DNA of 64,000 nucleotides from positions 1,178,001 to 1,242,000 of the forward strand of contig NZ_AP025480.1 of NCBI RefSeq assembly GCF_024347435.1. The letters are read 5' to 3'. The translations under genes and the position numbers were made by a program. Within the stretch, counting starts at the first letter, position 1; the number at the start of each line of letters is the position of its first letter. This stretch comes from Vibrio cyclitrophicus (GTDB lineage: Bacteria > Pseudomonadota > Gammaproteobacteria > Enterobacterales > Vibrionaceae). Shown here piece by piece: positions 57,082-64,000 of this stretch. Below the pieces are notes generated by a model. That model was not told the origin of the DNA. It saw only the letters and a program-made list of their open reading frames with translations, and made no database searches.

Positions 57082-57477
57082 CTAGTTAATGCTCTGACAT
57101 GTCTCTTTGCTGATTAGCTTTTCAACCATCAGTTGTCCGCGAGTGTTGCGAACCTTAATGTTGTAAGCCAAGCCCATGTCAAGGTTTGCTCTAACTTCAG
57201 AGTTGGTGCAGTAGCTGTTAACACTCATATCTACGACTTGGTTTAAAGGCTTAGCACCTTTAGCGTCTTGGTTGTAGATCATCATGATCTCGATAACGGT
57301 GTTTTTTGCCAGTACACGCATGACTGACAGTGGGCCATACTCAATCGGCAGGCCGGCAGATAAAACGCCAGCACGGTGTTGCGCCATCATTTCAAGCTGT
57401 CTTTGTTGGTCTTGCTCACTTGAAGCACAGCCTGCGAGCAGAGCTAAAGCCAGAGAGCCAATAATCCATTTTTTCAC
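57082..57477 (-). CDS. gspS: Type II secretion pilot lipoprotein GspS-beta (AspS)
   Basis: A 131-residue lipoprotein with lipobox LLAGC (cysteine 17). The sequence after it, EYGPLSVMRVLAKNTVIEIMMIYN and SYCTNSEVRANLDMGLAYNIKVRN (each read in parts), fits the Vibrio-type pilotin, with two cysteines (about 89 and 127) that can form its disulfide. The pilotin takes the GspD secretin to the outer membrane. The position beside metE matches the Vibrio arrangement I recall. The published name AspS collides with aspartyl-tRNA synthetase, so I avoid it. Confidence 0.82.
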   Translation of the reverse strand: MKKWIIGSLALALLAGCASSEQDQQRQLEMMAQHRAGVLSAGLPIEYGPLSVMRVLAKNTVIEIMMIYNQDAKGAKPLNQVVDMSVNSYCTNSEVRANLDMGLAYNIKVRNTRGQLMVEKLISKETCQSIN

Positions 57478-57478
57478 G

Positions 57479-57775
57479 TTAAAATACTTTCTTGAATGGT
57501 TTTACAATGACATTTTGGTAGACACCTGCCTCAATGTACGGATCTGCGTCTGCCCATACCTGTGCGTCCTCTAAAGAATTAAACTCAGCAATTACAGTAG
57601 AGCCAGTGAAGCCGGCTTCACCAGGGTTGTCTGAATCAATCGCAGGCATTGGGCCAGCAGTCAAAAGTCGGCCTTCATCGTGAAGTGTTTGCAGGCGTTC
57701 TAGATGTTGTGGGCGAACACTTAGGCGCTTTTCTAATGAATTTTCGACGTCTTGAGAAAAAATCACGTACCACAT
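57479..57775 (-). CDS. yciI: YciI-family protein
   Basis: A 98-residue YciI-like protein with a ferredoxin-like alpha/beta fold. It begins [25 protein letters not shown] (in parts), containing the conserved histidine, and has [10 protein letters not shown] with the conserved aspartate near the C-terminus. The reaction is unknown for most members. It sits between the pilotin (1 base away) and yciA in a minus-strand run. Confidence 0.92.
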   Translation of the reverse strand: MWYVIFSQDVENSLEKRLSVRPQHLERLQTLHDEGRLLTAGPMPAIDSDNPGEAGFTGSTVIAEFNSLEDAQVWADADPYIEAGVYQNVIVKPFKKVF

Positions 57776-57970
57776 ATTGGTATATCCTTATTTTACTTCA
57801 CTGAATTGGGGGCGTTTAAATTCGCTATCTTGCTAATTTACGCGAACTAATTGGTATTGGAAGAGCTAATGATAAGAAATTGTGAAATGGTGCGAGAGAG
57901 AAGTATGGTCTTTAGCGATTTCATTCGTTGAAACTAAAGACCGTCTACATTAGCAGCTTGGTGAAAAGTA

Positions 57971-58369
57971 CTATTTATTGATCGGGCGAGGCTTACCACC
58001 CTCATCGACAGCAACGTAGTTGAACGTTGCTCCACAAACCTTATATCGGTCGCCGATGCCGTGATCAAGTACAGGCTTAACCCATACTTCTAGGTCGATA
58101 TTCATCGAGCTACGGCCAATCTTGGTGCAGTCACCATAAACACACACAACATCACCCACTGAAACCGGCTGTTTGAACTCAATACTCGATACTGAAACAG
58201 TGACAATCTTGCCGTTAGAGATCTCCTTCGCCAGTATGCCGCCAGCAAGGTCAAGCTGAGACATTATCCAACCACCGAAAATCTGGCCTGCTGCATTGGT
58301 ATCAGAAGGCATCGCCAATGTGCGAAGAAGTAAAGAACCAATCGGGTTCAAAGTTGATTGAATAGTCAT
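57971..58369 (-). CDS. yciA: Acyl-CoA thioesterase YciA
   Basis: A 132-residue hot-dog-fold thioesterase for a broad range of acyl-CoAs. The conserved core is LLLRTLAMPSDTNAAGQIFGGWIMSQLD (in parts, about 11-38), with the catalytic aspartate in PSDTNAAG. I start at ATG 58369; extending to 58480 adds 37 residues that do not fit the family and cover a hairpin-rich leader. Confidence 0.94.
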   Translation of the reverse strand: MTIQSTLNPIGSLLLRTLAMPSDTNAAGQIFGGWIMSQLDLAGGILAKEISNGKIVTVSVSSIEFKQPVSVGDVVCVYGDCTKIGRSSMNIDLEVWVKPVLDHGIGDRYKVCGATFNYVAVDEGGKPRPINK

Positions 58370-58470
58370 TGTTGTACTCTTAATGGTATTGATTGTTTTA
58401 AATTTAAATAGATGTGTTTGCCGCGCTCGCGGTGGTCGTATTTTTAACGTATTCACCGAACACAAACAAT

Positions 58471-58505
58471 CAGTGGCCAATGATCACGAGTATCATTGGC
58501 CACTG
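58471..58505 (-). repeat. Perfect 14-base inverted repeat before yciA
   Basis: CAGTGGCCAATGAT and ATCATTGGCCACTG are perfect complements around 7 bases. No T run follows on either strand, so it is not an ordinary terminator. It lies between the yciB terminator and yciA. Confidence 0.7.
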
Positions 58506-58534
58506 TTAAATAGCATATTGATAATAATTGTATC

Positions 58535-58560
58535 AAAAAGGGGATGAGGACTCATCCCTT
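58535..58560 (-). terminator. Terminator of yciB
   Basis: On the minus strand GGGATGAG and CTCATCCC pair around two bases plus closing pairs and are followed by CTTTTT, 5 bases after the yciB stop. Confidence 0.8.
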
Positions 58561-58564
58561 AGGG

Positions 58565-59131
58565 TTACTTCTCGTCGGTATTTTTATCCGTTAACTCGTT
58601 CTGCTGATCTTTTGGTAGATGCTTATAGATGTAGACACCCGTTAGCAAGGTAAATGCAAAAGTAGCGATCAGTAAGCCAAACACTTTGAAGTTTACCCAA
58701 ACATCCAAGGGTAGGCTGAAAGCAACGTAAACGTTGAGAATGGCACATAGAGTAAAGAATAAAGTCCAAGCCCAGTTGATCTTGCTCCATACCGCTTCAG
58801 GAAGTGTGATCTCTTTACCCAGCATGCCTTTAATCGCTGACTTGCCCATTAGGTGACTGACGGTCAGGCCGATAGCGAACAATGCATAAACGATGGTTAC
58901 TTTCCATTTTATGAAGTTATCATCATGCAGAAAGATGGTCATGCCACCAAATACGGCAACCATCAAAAATGTGATGATCTGCATTTTCTCTACTTTCTTG
59001 TAGATAATGTACGTCAAAACGATTTGTACTGCAGAAGCAACAATCAATGCGCCTGTAGCTGTGTAGATGTCGTACATCTTATACAGCGCAAAGAAAATAA
59101 TGAGAGGAATGAAATCAAGAATTTGTTTCAT
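58565..59131 (-). CDS. yciB: Inner-membrane septation protein YciB (IspZ)
   Basis: A 188-residue inner-membrane protein with about five hydrophobic segments. It starts [29 protein letters not shown] (in parts), the YciB N-terminus, and carries [14 protein letters not shown] (about 114-127). YciB is implicated in cell envelope integrity and septation. The C-terminus is a charged Asp/Lys/Glu tail. Confidence 0.94.
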   Translation of the reverse strand: MKQILDFIPLIIFFALYKMYDIYTATGALIVASAVQIVLTYIIYKKVEKMQIITFLMVAVFGGMTIFLHDDNFIKWKVTIVYALFAIGLTVSHLMGKSAIKGMLGKEITLPEAVWSKINWAWTLFFTLCAILNVYVAFSLPLDVWVNFKVFGLLIATFAFTLLTGVYIYKHLPKDQQNELTDKNTDEK

Positions 59132-59264
59132 GTGGCACTGAATGTCCAGTTAGTTGAGTTGCCAACAGTCTAACGAAAACTGTCCCGATGCTAAATAGCC
59201 CGAGACAATTGGGTAACAATTAATTCCATCTAACCGCTAATCGTTTATAACGATTTCAAGCCAG

Positions 59265-59513
59265 TTATCGCATTGATGTGGTTTGGTAGCGAGGTATCAG
59301 TTTCTTGATGTCTTCAAGGTAACCCTCACTTTTCAAATCATCTAGCGTATTTTCGAGTTCTTGCTCGCTCATCGCAAAACAGGTTGATTTGCCAGTCGTT
59401 AGGTCGAGAAACTCGTGATATTCACGCTCTGTGAAGTGGCCGATTCTATCCATTAATAAGGTTTTAACCCCATGGTGAATTAAGCCGTAATATGTATGTC
59501 TTTGTAAGGTCAT
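59265..59513 (-). CDS. Small protein resembling Mu GemA (DUF1018-like)
   Basis: An 82-residue protein. The middle, REYHEFLDLTTGKSTCFAMS followed by EQELENTLDDLKSEGYL, resembles the GemA/Gp16 (DUF1018) domain of Mu-like phages, including the TGK-S-C and EL--L--LK--G pattern. No other phage gene is near, so I read it as a stand-alone chromosomal relative. The function is unknown. ATG 59513 has GGAGG 9-13 bases upstream. Confidence 0.65.
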   Translation of the reverse strand: MTLQRHTYYGLIHHGVKTLLMDRIGHFTEREYHEFLDLTTGKSTCFAMSEQELENTLDDLKSEGYLEDIKKLIPRYQTTSMR

Positions 59514-59798
59514 AGCCTATCCTCCGTGGCAGGGTGCGAAGAAAAGACAACCTGCTGTAAATTGTTTGGGTTATCTATGACAAAGCAATTCGAATGCCAT
59601 TTGGGTCACAGACACAGAATATTTCTGTTATCAAATTGAATTGATTCTTTTTTCAATCAGTTAAGTGAAAGCTAATTCTGTTCTCAACCAAACAATACGT
59701 CGCTGACGGAAAATAGTTTTATTTTGAGAACGTTGTCATTCTCATTATGACGCTTTACTGAAGCCTTATGGTCTTTGAGCTTGGCAATTCCCCCGTTG

Positions 59799-60686
59799 TT
59801 AACCGACAAGCCACTCGACCAATGTAGTTAGGGATACATTTTGGCGATTCTTGGGCTGAATTAAGAAGTAACCATTTCCTGAAAAGACACTGTCTTCACT
59901 CACTTTGACTAATCTGCCTAAATCAATATCTTGCTTGGCAAGCGTGATGTCGCCTATCGCAATTCCAAATCCTTGAATAGCTGCATTCATCGCTTGATCG
60001 AGTGTTGCGAACTGTTGGTTATTCTTGCTCGAAAGGTCATGACTTCCTATGTGCTCCAACCAAAGTCGCCAATCACTTTGTTCATTGTTGGCGTGTAACC
60101 ACGTGTAGTGAGCGAGTTGATGCGGTTTGATTAGAGAAGAGGAACCACTGGTAAGGTGATTGGGTTTGATGCTTTGCGCTTGGCAGACGGGTGCGAGTTG
60201 CTCGTTGAACAATAACTGGCTGACGATCGATTGTTGGCTCGGCTTCTTGCCATAGGTAATCACGGCATCGAACGGGTCAAAACTTGGCTCAAAAACATGC
60301 TTGATGGTAGAAGTGAGCTCAACATCAATCTCAGGGTAGGCTTCTTGAAAAGACATCAGTTTTGGTAGCAACCAAGAGGTAATGCAACTCGGTGCGTTTA
60401 GCTTAATTTTGGAAGGGGAACTCGCCACTTGGTTCAGTGCGGATTGCAGTCGCTGAATTGTATCTTGGATGAGCGGAACCAGTTCTTCTCCTTTGGGTGT
60501 TAATGACAACCCCCGAGCATGACGATAGAAAAGGTCGCACCCAAGATTTTCTTCAAACGTCAAAACTTGCCGACTCACCGCGCCTTGCGTGACATTGAGT
60601 TCATGTGCCGCGCGTGTAAAGTTGAGATGCCTTGCCGTTGACAGAAAGGCGAGCAAGGTTTTAGTTGAAGGCAACGTGTTATTCAT
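59799..60686 (-). CDS. LysR-family regulator (GcvA-like)
   Basis: A 295-residue LysR protein of the GcvA-like subgroup. The N-terminal helix-turn-helix is RHLNFTRAAHELNVTQGAVSRQV (in parts, about 18-40), followed by FYRHARGLSLTPKGEELVP. It is divergent from the HisC-like aminotransferase and binding-protein genes, which it probably regulates. The 285 bases beyond its stop (59514-59798) hold a widely spaced GTTCTCAA/TTGAGAAC pair and nothing else I can name. Confidence 0.88.
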   Translation of the reverse strand: MNNTLPSTKTLLAFLSTARHLNFTRAAHELNVTQGAVSRQVLTFEENLGCDLFYRHARGLSLTPKGEELVPLIQDTIQRLQSALNQVASSPSKIKLNAPSCITSWLLPKLMSFQEAYPEIDVELTSTIKHVFEPSFDPFDAVITYGKKPSQQSIVSQLLFNEQLAPVCQAQSIKPNHLTSGSSSLIKPHQLAHYTWLHANNEQSDWRLWLEHIGSHDLSSKNNQQFATLDQAMNAAIQGFGIAIGDITLAKQDIDLGRLVKVSEDSVFSGNGYFLIQPKNRQNVSLTTLVEWLVG

Positions 60687-60868
60687 GTCTATACCTATGA
60701 ATTTTAATCATGGCTATTATGTAATTATTTCGATTCATTTATCAATAGTGTTCTGTTTGAATGCAAATACTTACTCATCATTTGTGATTCAATATGTGTA
60801 TAACGCATCTATTTTGAATATGAAGGCAAGTGGTGAAGACATTGTGATTGAGTGGAAGGGATAGTTCT

Positions 60869-61987
60869 TTGACATCATTTATTGACAACTTAGTGCCTCA
60901 GGCTGTAAAAAAATTAATACCTTATCAATCGGCAAGAAGAATTGGTGGTGACGGACGTGTTTGGTTAAATGCCAACGAGTTGGAAAGCGCTTTGTTTCAA
61001 AACGAGACTAGTTATAACCGTTATCCAGATTTTTTTCCGCAAGATATTGCCAAGGCTTACCAAGCTTATTGTGGAACTGATGCCGAGACCTTAGCCGTTC
61101 GAGGAGCAGATGAAGCGATTGATTTGCTGATCAGAACATTCTGCAAACCAGCGAGCGATAATATACTGATTTGCTCCCCAACGTACGCGATGTATGAATT
61201 TTGTGCCGACGCATTGGCGATTGAAACACTCGACTCCCCATTACAGGAAGATTTTAGCCTAGATGTCGCTGATATCGTCAAAAAAGCCGATCGAGCAAAT
61301 ATTGTTTTTCTGTGTTCACCAAATAACCCGACGGGTAACGTGATTCCTAAATCAGATTTGATTCAGGTGCTTGAGGGAACCGAAGGTAAATCTTTGGTGG
61401 TGGTGGATGAAGCGTATATTGAATTTGAACCTCAGACGTCGGCGGTGAGCCTTATTGAGCGTTATCCTCATCTAGTGGTGATTCGTACTTTGTCGAAAGC
61501 GTTTGGATTAGCAGCTGTTCGTTGTGGTTTTATTCTGGCGAGTAAAAATGTGATGCAGTATGTCGCTAAGCTTATTCCGCCTTACCCAATGCCTGATTGC
61601 TCTTCTCAAATTGTATTGGAGGCTTTATCTGCTGAACGAATCTTGGTGATGTCAGATGCAACTTCAAAGCTTGTGGAGTTACGTGACCGCTTTGCTGACG
61701 AGCTAACGCAGTTTGATTTCATAGAACATGTCTATCCATCATCGACCAACTTCATTTTATTACGCCAAAAACCAGGACATGAAGTGTTCAGTGTATTGGC
61801 GAAAGATGGCATTGTGACCAGGAACCAAAACCATGAACCTGCATTACGCAACTGTGTTCGGATCACTATTGGTAGCCCTGAGAGTATGACTGAAGTTATA
61901 GCGTCACTAGCAAGCTACCAAGCACAGTTACAACAGAAACAACAATCTCAAGAACCTCAATTTCAACTTGATAAAAATCATATCTAG
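60869..61987 (+). CDS. HisC-like class I/II aminotransferase
   Basis: A 372-residue PLP enzyme close to histidinol-phosphate aminotransferase. Motifs are VWLNANELES (about 35-44), CSPNNPTGNVI (about 151-161), VVVDEAYIEFEP (about 177-188) and the PLP lysine in RTLSKAFGLAAVRCGF (about 211-226). I start at TTG 60869 because GGAAGGG lies 8 bases before it. It is outside any his operon, next to a LysR regulator and a binding protein, so it may serve amino-acid uptake or breakdown rather than histidine synthesis. Confidence 0.85.
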   Translation: MTSFIDNLVPQAVKKLIPYQSARRIGGDGRVWLNANELESALFQNETSYNRYPDFFPQDIAKAYQAYCGTDAETLAVRGADEAIDLLIRTFCKPASDNILICSPTYAMYEFCADALAIETLDSPLQEDFSLDVADIVKKADRANIVFLCSPNNPTGNVIPKSDLIQVLEGTEGKSLVVVDEAYIEFEPQTSAVSLIERYPHLVVIRTLSKAFGLAAVRCGFILASKNVMQYVAKLIPPYPMPDCSSQIVLEALSAERILVMSDATSKLVELRDRFADELTQFDFIEHVYPSSTNFILLRQKPGHEVFSVLAKDGIVTRNQNHEPALRNCVRITIGSPESMTEVIASLASYQAQLQQKQQSQEPQFQLDKNHI

Positions 61988-61994
61988 GATGGCA

Positions 61995-62771
61995 ATGATG
62001 AAAAAGATAATACTAGGAATCGCTTGTGCGGCCGCTTTACTTGGTACCACTGTACAGGCAAAAGAAATCCGTTTGGCGTCAGATTTTACGTATCCGCCAT
62101 TCAATTATAAAAATAGCGAAGGCGTACCTGTTGGCTTTGATATTGAAATAGCTGACGCCTTGTGTGAACAGGCAAAATTAGAGTGTACTTGGGTTTCGCA
62201 AAGCTGGGATTCATTAATTCCTAGCTTATTAGCAAGAAAGTCAGATGTGATTATGGCGTCTATGCGCATTACCGAAGAACGTAAAAGCAAAATATTGTTT
62301 ACGGATAAGTACTACCAAACACCCGCTGTGTTTGTTGCAGCCAAAAGTGCAAAGTTTGATATTGATAAGCAAGGTCTCGATGGTAAAACTATTGGAGTAC
62401 AGCAAGGAACGATTCACGATCGTTACGTAACCGACAAGTTTGGGGATGTCGCAAACATCAAGCGTTATACTGGGCAAGATGAAGTTTATTTGGACCTGCA
62501 AAATGGTCGCTTAGATGTGACTTTTGGTAATTCAGATCAACTTTCACTGGCTTTCTTAGATAAGAAAGAAGGTGAGGGTTTTGAATTCAAGGGTAAAGCC
62601 GTAACGGATAAAGCCTATATCGGTGAGGGTACTGCGTTAGCACTTAGAAAGCAGGATTCGAAGCTAGCTAATCAATTCAATGTTGCGATTGAAGAGATCA
62701 GAGCTAACGGTACTTATGACAAAATTGCTGCCAAGTACTTCACGTTTGATATCTATGGCAGTGATTTATAG
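61995..62771 (+). CDS. Amino-acid ABC transporter periplasmic binding protein
   Basis: A 258-residue binding protein of the ArtJ/HisJ group. The signal peptide ends near TVQA (about 21), followed by IRLASDFTYPPFNYKNSEGVPVGFDIEIADALCEQAKLEC (in parts). SLIPSLLARKSDVIMASMRITEER is the usual hinge region. I use ATG 61995, 5 bases after TAGGA. It begins 7 bases after the aminotransferase. No permease or ATPase follows, so it needs a transporter from elsewhere. Confidence 0.9.
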   Translation: MMKKIILGIACAAALLGTTVQAKEIRLASDFTYPPFNYKNSEGVPVGFDIEIADALCEQAKLECTWVSQSWDSLIPSLLARKSDVIMASMRITEERKSKILFTDKYYQTPAVFVAAKSAKFDIDKQGLDGKTIGVQQGTIHDRYVTDKFGDVANIKRYTGQDEVYLDLQNGRLDVTFGNSDQLSLAFLDKKEGEGFEFKGKAVTDKAYIGEGTALALRKQDSKLANQFNVAIEEIRANGTYDKIAAKYFTFDIYGSDL

Positions 62772-62852
62772 CCAAAGATCAGACAGCTTTTTTAGATCCA
62801 ATATAATGAATGGGGTGGTTTCAGTTGATTGAAACCTTCTTCTCGAAAGCTT

Positions 62853-62885
62853 AATCCGAGGGCAAGTTGGCCCTCGGATTTTCTA
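62853..62885 (+). terminator. Terminator after the binding-protein gene
   Basis: AATCCGAGGGC and GCCCTCGGATT form a perfect 11-base stem around 6 bases, followed by TTTCT. Confidence 0.85.
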
Positions 62886-63243
62886 TTCTATCTATATGGT
62901 TAAGTATGGATAGTCAAATATGGCAAGACGTCTTCTGTTGCTCTGTTACGGAATGCTAACTCTGGCTCGAATAGTCAGTTTAAATCAGTACTTTTTCAGC
63001 TTAATCTTCAACTTATGTTCTATTTCAAGCTATTTCTAACTCACTTGTTTCTAGTTAGAGACCTTTCCAACTTATGCCATATCTCCAGGTAACCTGTACA
63101 AATTAAGTCTTAAAATAACACAAAGATATTGTGCTATTTGTAACTAAGGCTTTTTGTGTCTGCTTTAAAAATCAACGAAAATTACAAATTAGCGCTAAAT
63201 TAGGTCGTTTTACGATCTAAATGACAGGGTGGTATAGCAAGTA

Positions 63244-63261
63244 TGATTGATATCACAATCA
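63244..63261. promoter_or_regulatory. Inverted repeat upstream of the TRAP gene
   Basis: TGATTG and CAATCA are perfect arms around ATATCA. Just after it, AATCAAACCA and TGGTTGATT (63257-63281) form a second stem with one bulge. These lie in the 577-base non-coding stretch 62886-63462. Confidence 0.4.
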
Positions 63262-63315
63262 AACCATCTCTCTGGTTGATTAATGAGCTTCAGACCACAT
63301 TATTTTCACATCGTA

Positions 63316-63326
63316 TTGTAATACAA
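63316..63326. promoter_or_regulatory. GntR-type operator candidate upstream of the TRAP gene
   Basis: TTGTA-A-TACAA is a perfect palindrome with odd centre, of the kind bound by GntR/FCD-family regulators of sugar-acid genes. It lies 137 bases before the TRAP binding-protein ATG. The rest of the gap contains AT-rich sequence and no gene I can support. Confidence 0.4.
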
Positions 63327-63462
63327 AAATCATAAGGTAAGAATATTGTAATGAAACGTTACTGCTATGAGCGATATGCAATTGAACGTTAGATTTCAAG
63401 CTCAGCTATAACGTGCCATATACAAACTGTACCTCTTACAAAAATGGATTCTGGAGAAGAAC

Positions 63463-64000
63463 ATGAAAAAACACTTACTGACGATTACAGCGGCATCAAT
63501 TCTTATGGCATTTGGCGTTCAAGCAAAAACGTTGACTTTAGGGCATGCAATGTCATTAGAAAGCGCGGCTCACCAAGGGATGGTGATCATGGCTGATAAG
63601 GTTAAAGAAAAATCGAATGGTGACCTTACGATTAAGATCTTCCCAAACGGTCAACTAGGCTCTGAACGTGACCAAGCTGAGCAAGTTGTTACCGGTGCGA
63701 TTGATATGGCTAAAATCAACGGTGGATTAGCAGAATCTTTTGAACCAACTTTTAAAGTTAATGCACTGCCTTTCTTATTCCGTGATGTTCCACACATGAG
63801 AACGTTCATGCGAAGTGAAGCTGCACAAGAGATGTTGCTTTCAAGTGAAGGTAAAGGCTTCATTGGTCTTACATTCTATGATTCAGGTACACGTAGCTTC
63901 TACGCTAAAAAAGCAATTAACTCACCTGCCGATCTTGCTGGCATGAAAGTTCGAGTCCCTGGTTCTCCAACCATGATGGAAATGGTGAACCTATTAGGTG
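63463..64000 (+). CDS. TRAP transporter solute-binding protein (DctP family), 3' truncated
   Basis: The first 179 residues of a periplasmic binding protein cut by the window edge. A signal peptide (cut near VQAKT, about 22) is followed by typical DctP features: FPNGQLGSERDQAEQVVTGAIDM (in parts, about 62-84) and the ligand-arginine region LAGMKVRVPGS (about 163-173). GGAG lies 7 bases before the ATG. Unlike the receptor at 33817 it has no lipobox. The ligand may be a sugar acid or dicarboxylate, judged only from similarity and a GntR-like palindrome upstream. Confidence 0.9.
   Translation, partial: MKKHLLTITAASILMAFGVQAKTLTLGHAMSLESAAHQGMVIMADKVKEKSNGDLTIKIFPNGQLGSERDQAEQVVTGAIDMAKINGGLAESFEPTFKVNALPFLFRDVPHMRTFMRSEAAQEMLLSSEGKGFIGLTFYDSGTRSFYAKKAINSPADLAGMKVRVPGSPTMMEMVNLLG

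Noticed and set aside
59690..59731. GTTCTCAA/TTGAGAAC inverted pair beyond the LysR gene
   Set aside because: Arms are 8 bases with a 26-base gap in AT-rich sequence; it could be chance and has no terminator features.

Overview
The window is a contiguous piece of a gamma-proteobacterial main chromosome, most likely a Vibrio. I infer this from moderate GC content, dense housekeeping operons, and gene orders I recognise from Vibrio: cmoBA, aspS-ruvCAB, cydABX-ybgE followed by ybgC-tolQRAB-pal-cpoB-nadA, and metR/metE followed by the type II secretion pilotin, yciI, yciA and yciB. The protein sequences look like the Splendidus clade, but I cannot prove the species. I saw no prophage, insertion sequence, CRISPR array or integron.

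Layout. 1-6.7 kb: the 3' part of a fused formate-dehydrogenase-type oxidoreductase, then on the minus strand a three-gene operon (retropepsin-like lipoprotein, inactive transglutaminase/7TM protein, RimK-like ATP-grasp ligase) with a possible small RNA or attenuator in front. 6.8-14.4 kb: tRNA modification (cmoB, cmoA), a DUF72 protein, aspS and ruvC, ruvA, ruvB. 14.4-25 kb: cytochrome bd oxidase with an FNR-type site upstream, then the complete Tol-Pal envelope operon and nadA. 25-32 kb: a potassium channel, a YecA-family protein, a hybrid sensor kinase, alaE, one tRNA-Ser(GGA) and gltS.

32-49.6 kb is more accessory. It holds a DeoR regulator and glycerophosphodiesterase divergent from a TRAP transporter and HAD phosphatase; LysR plus dadA; a dienelactone hydrolase and a D-cysteine desulfhydrase-like enzyme; a two-component system divergent from a Gtr-like glycosylation cassette (GtrB-like, ArnT-like, GtrA); and benE divergent from an XRE-cupin regulator with a striking palindrome between them. 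49.6-59.5 kb returns to core genes: ygiQ, an unknown membrane protein, DUF4250, metR/metE with tandem MetJ-type boxes, the GspS-beta pilotin, yciI, yciA, yciB and a small GemA-like protein. 59.8-64 kb: a LysR regulator divergent from a second HisC-like aminotransferase and an amino-acid-type binding protein without its permease, then the start of another TRAP binding protein that runs off the right edge.

The best candidates for new biology are the ATP-grasp/7TM/retropepsin operon, whose ligase and peptidase appear to lie on opposite sides of the membrane; the DeoR-GDPD-TRAP-HAD cluster; the Gtr-like cassette with nested palindromes facing a two-component system; and the XRE-cupin/benE operator. 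All functional calls come from reading the translated sequences and recalled family features; no database search was run.
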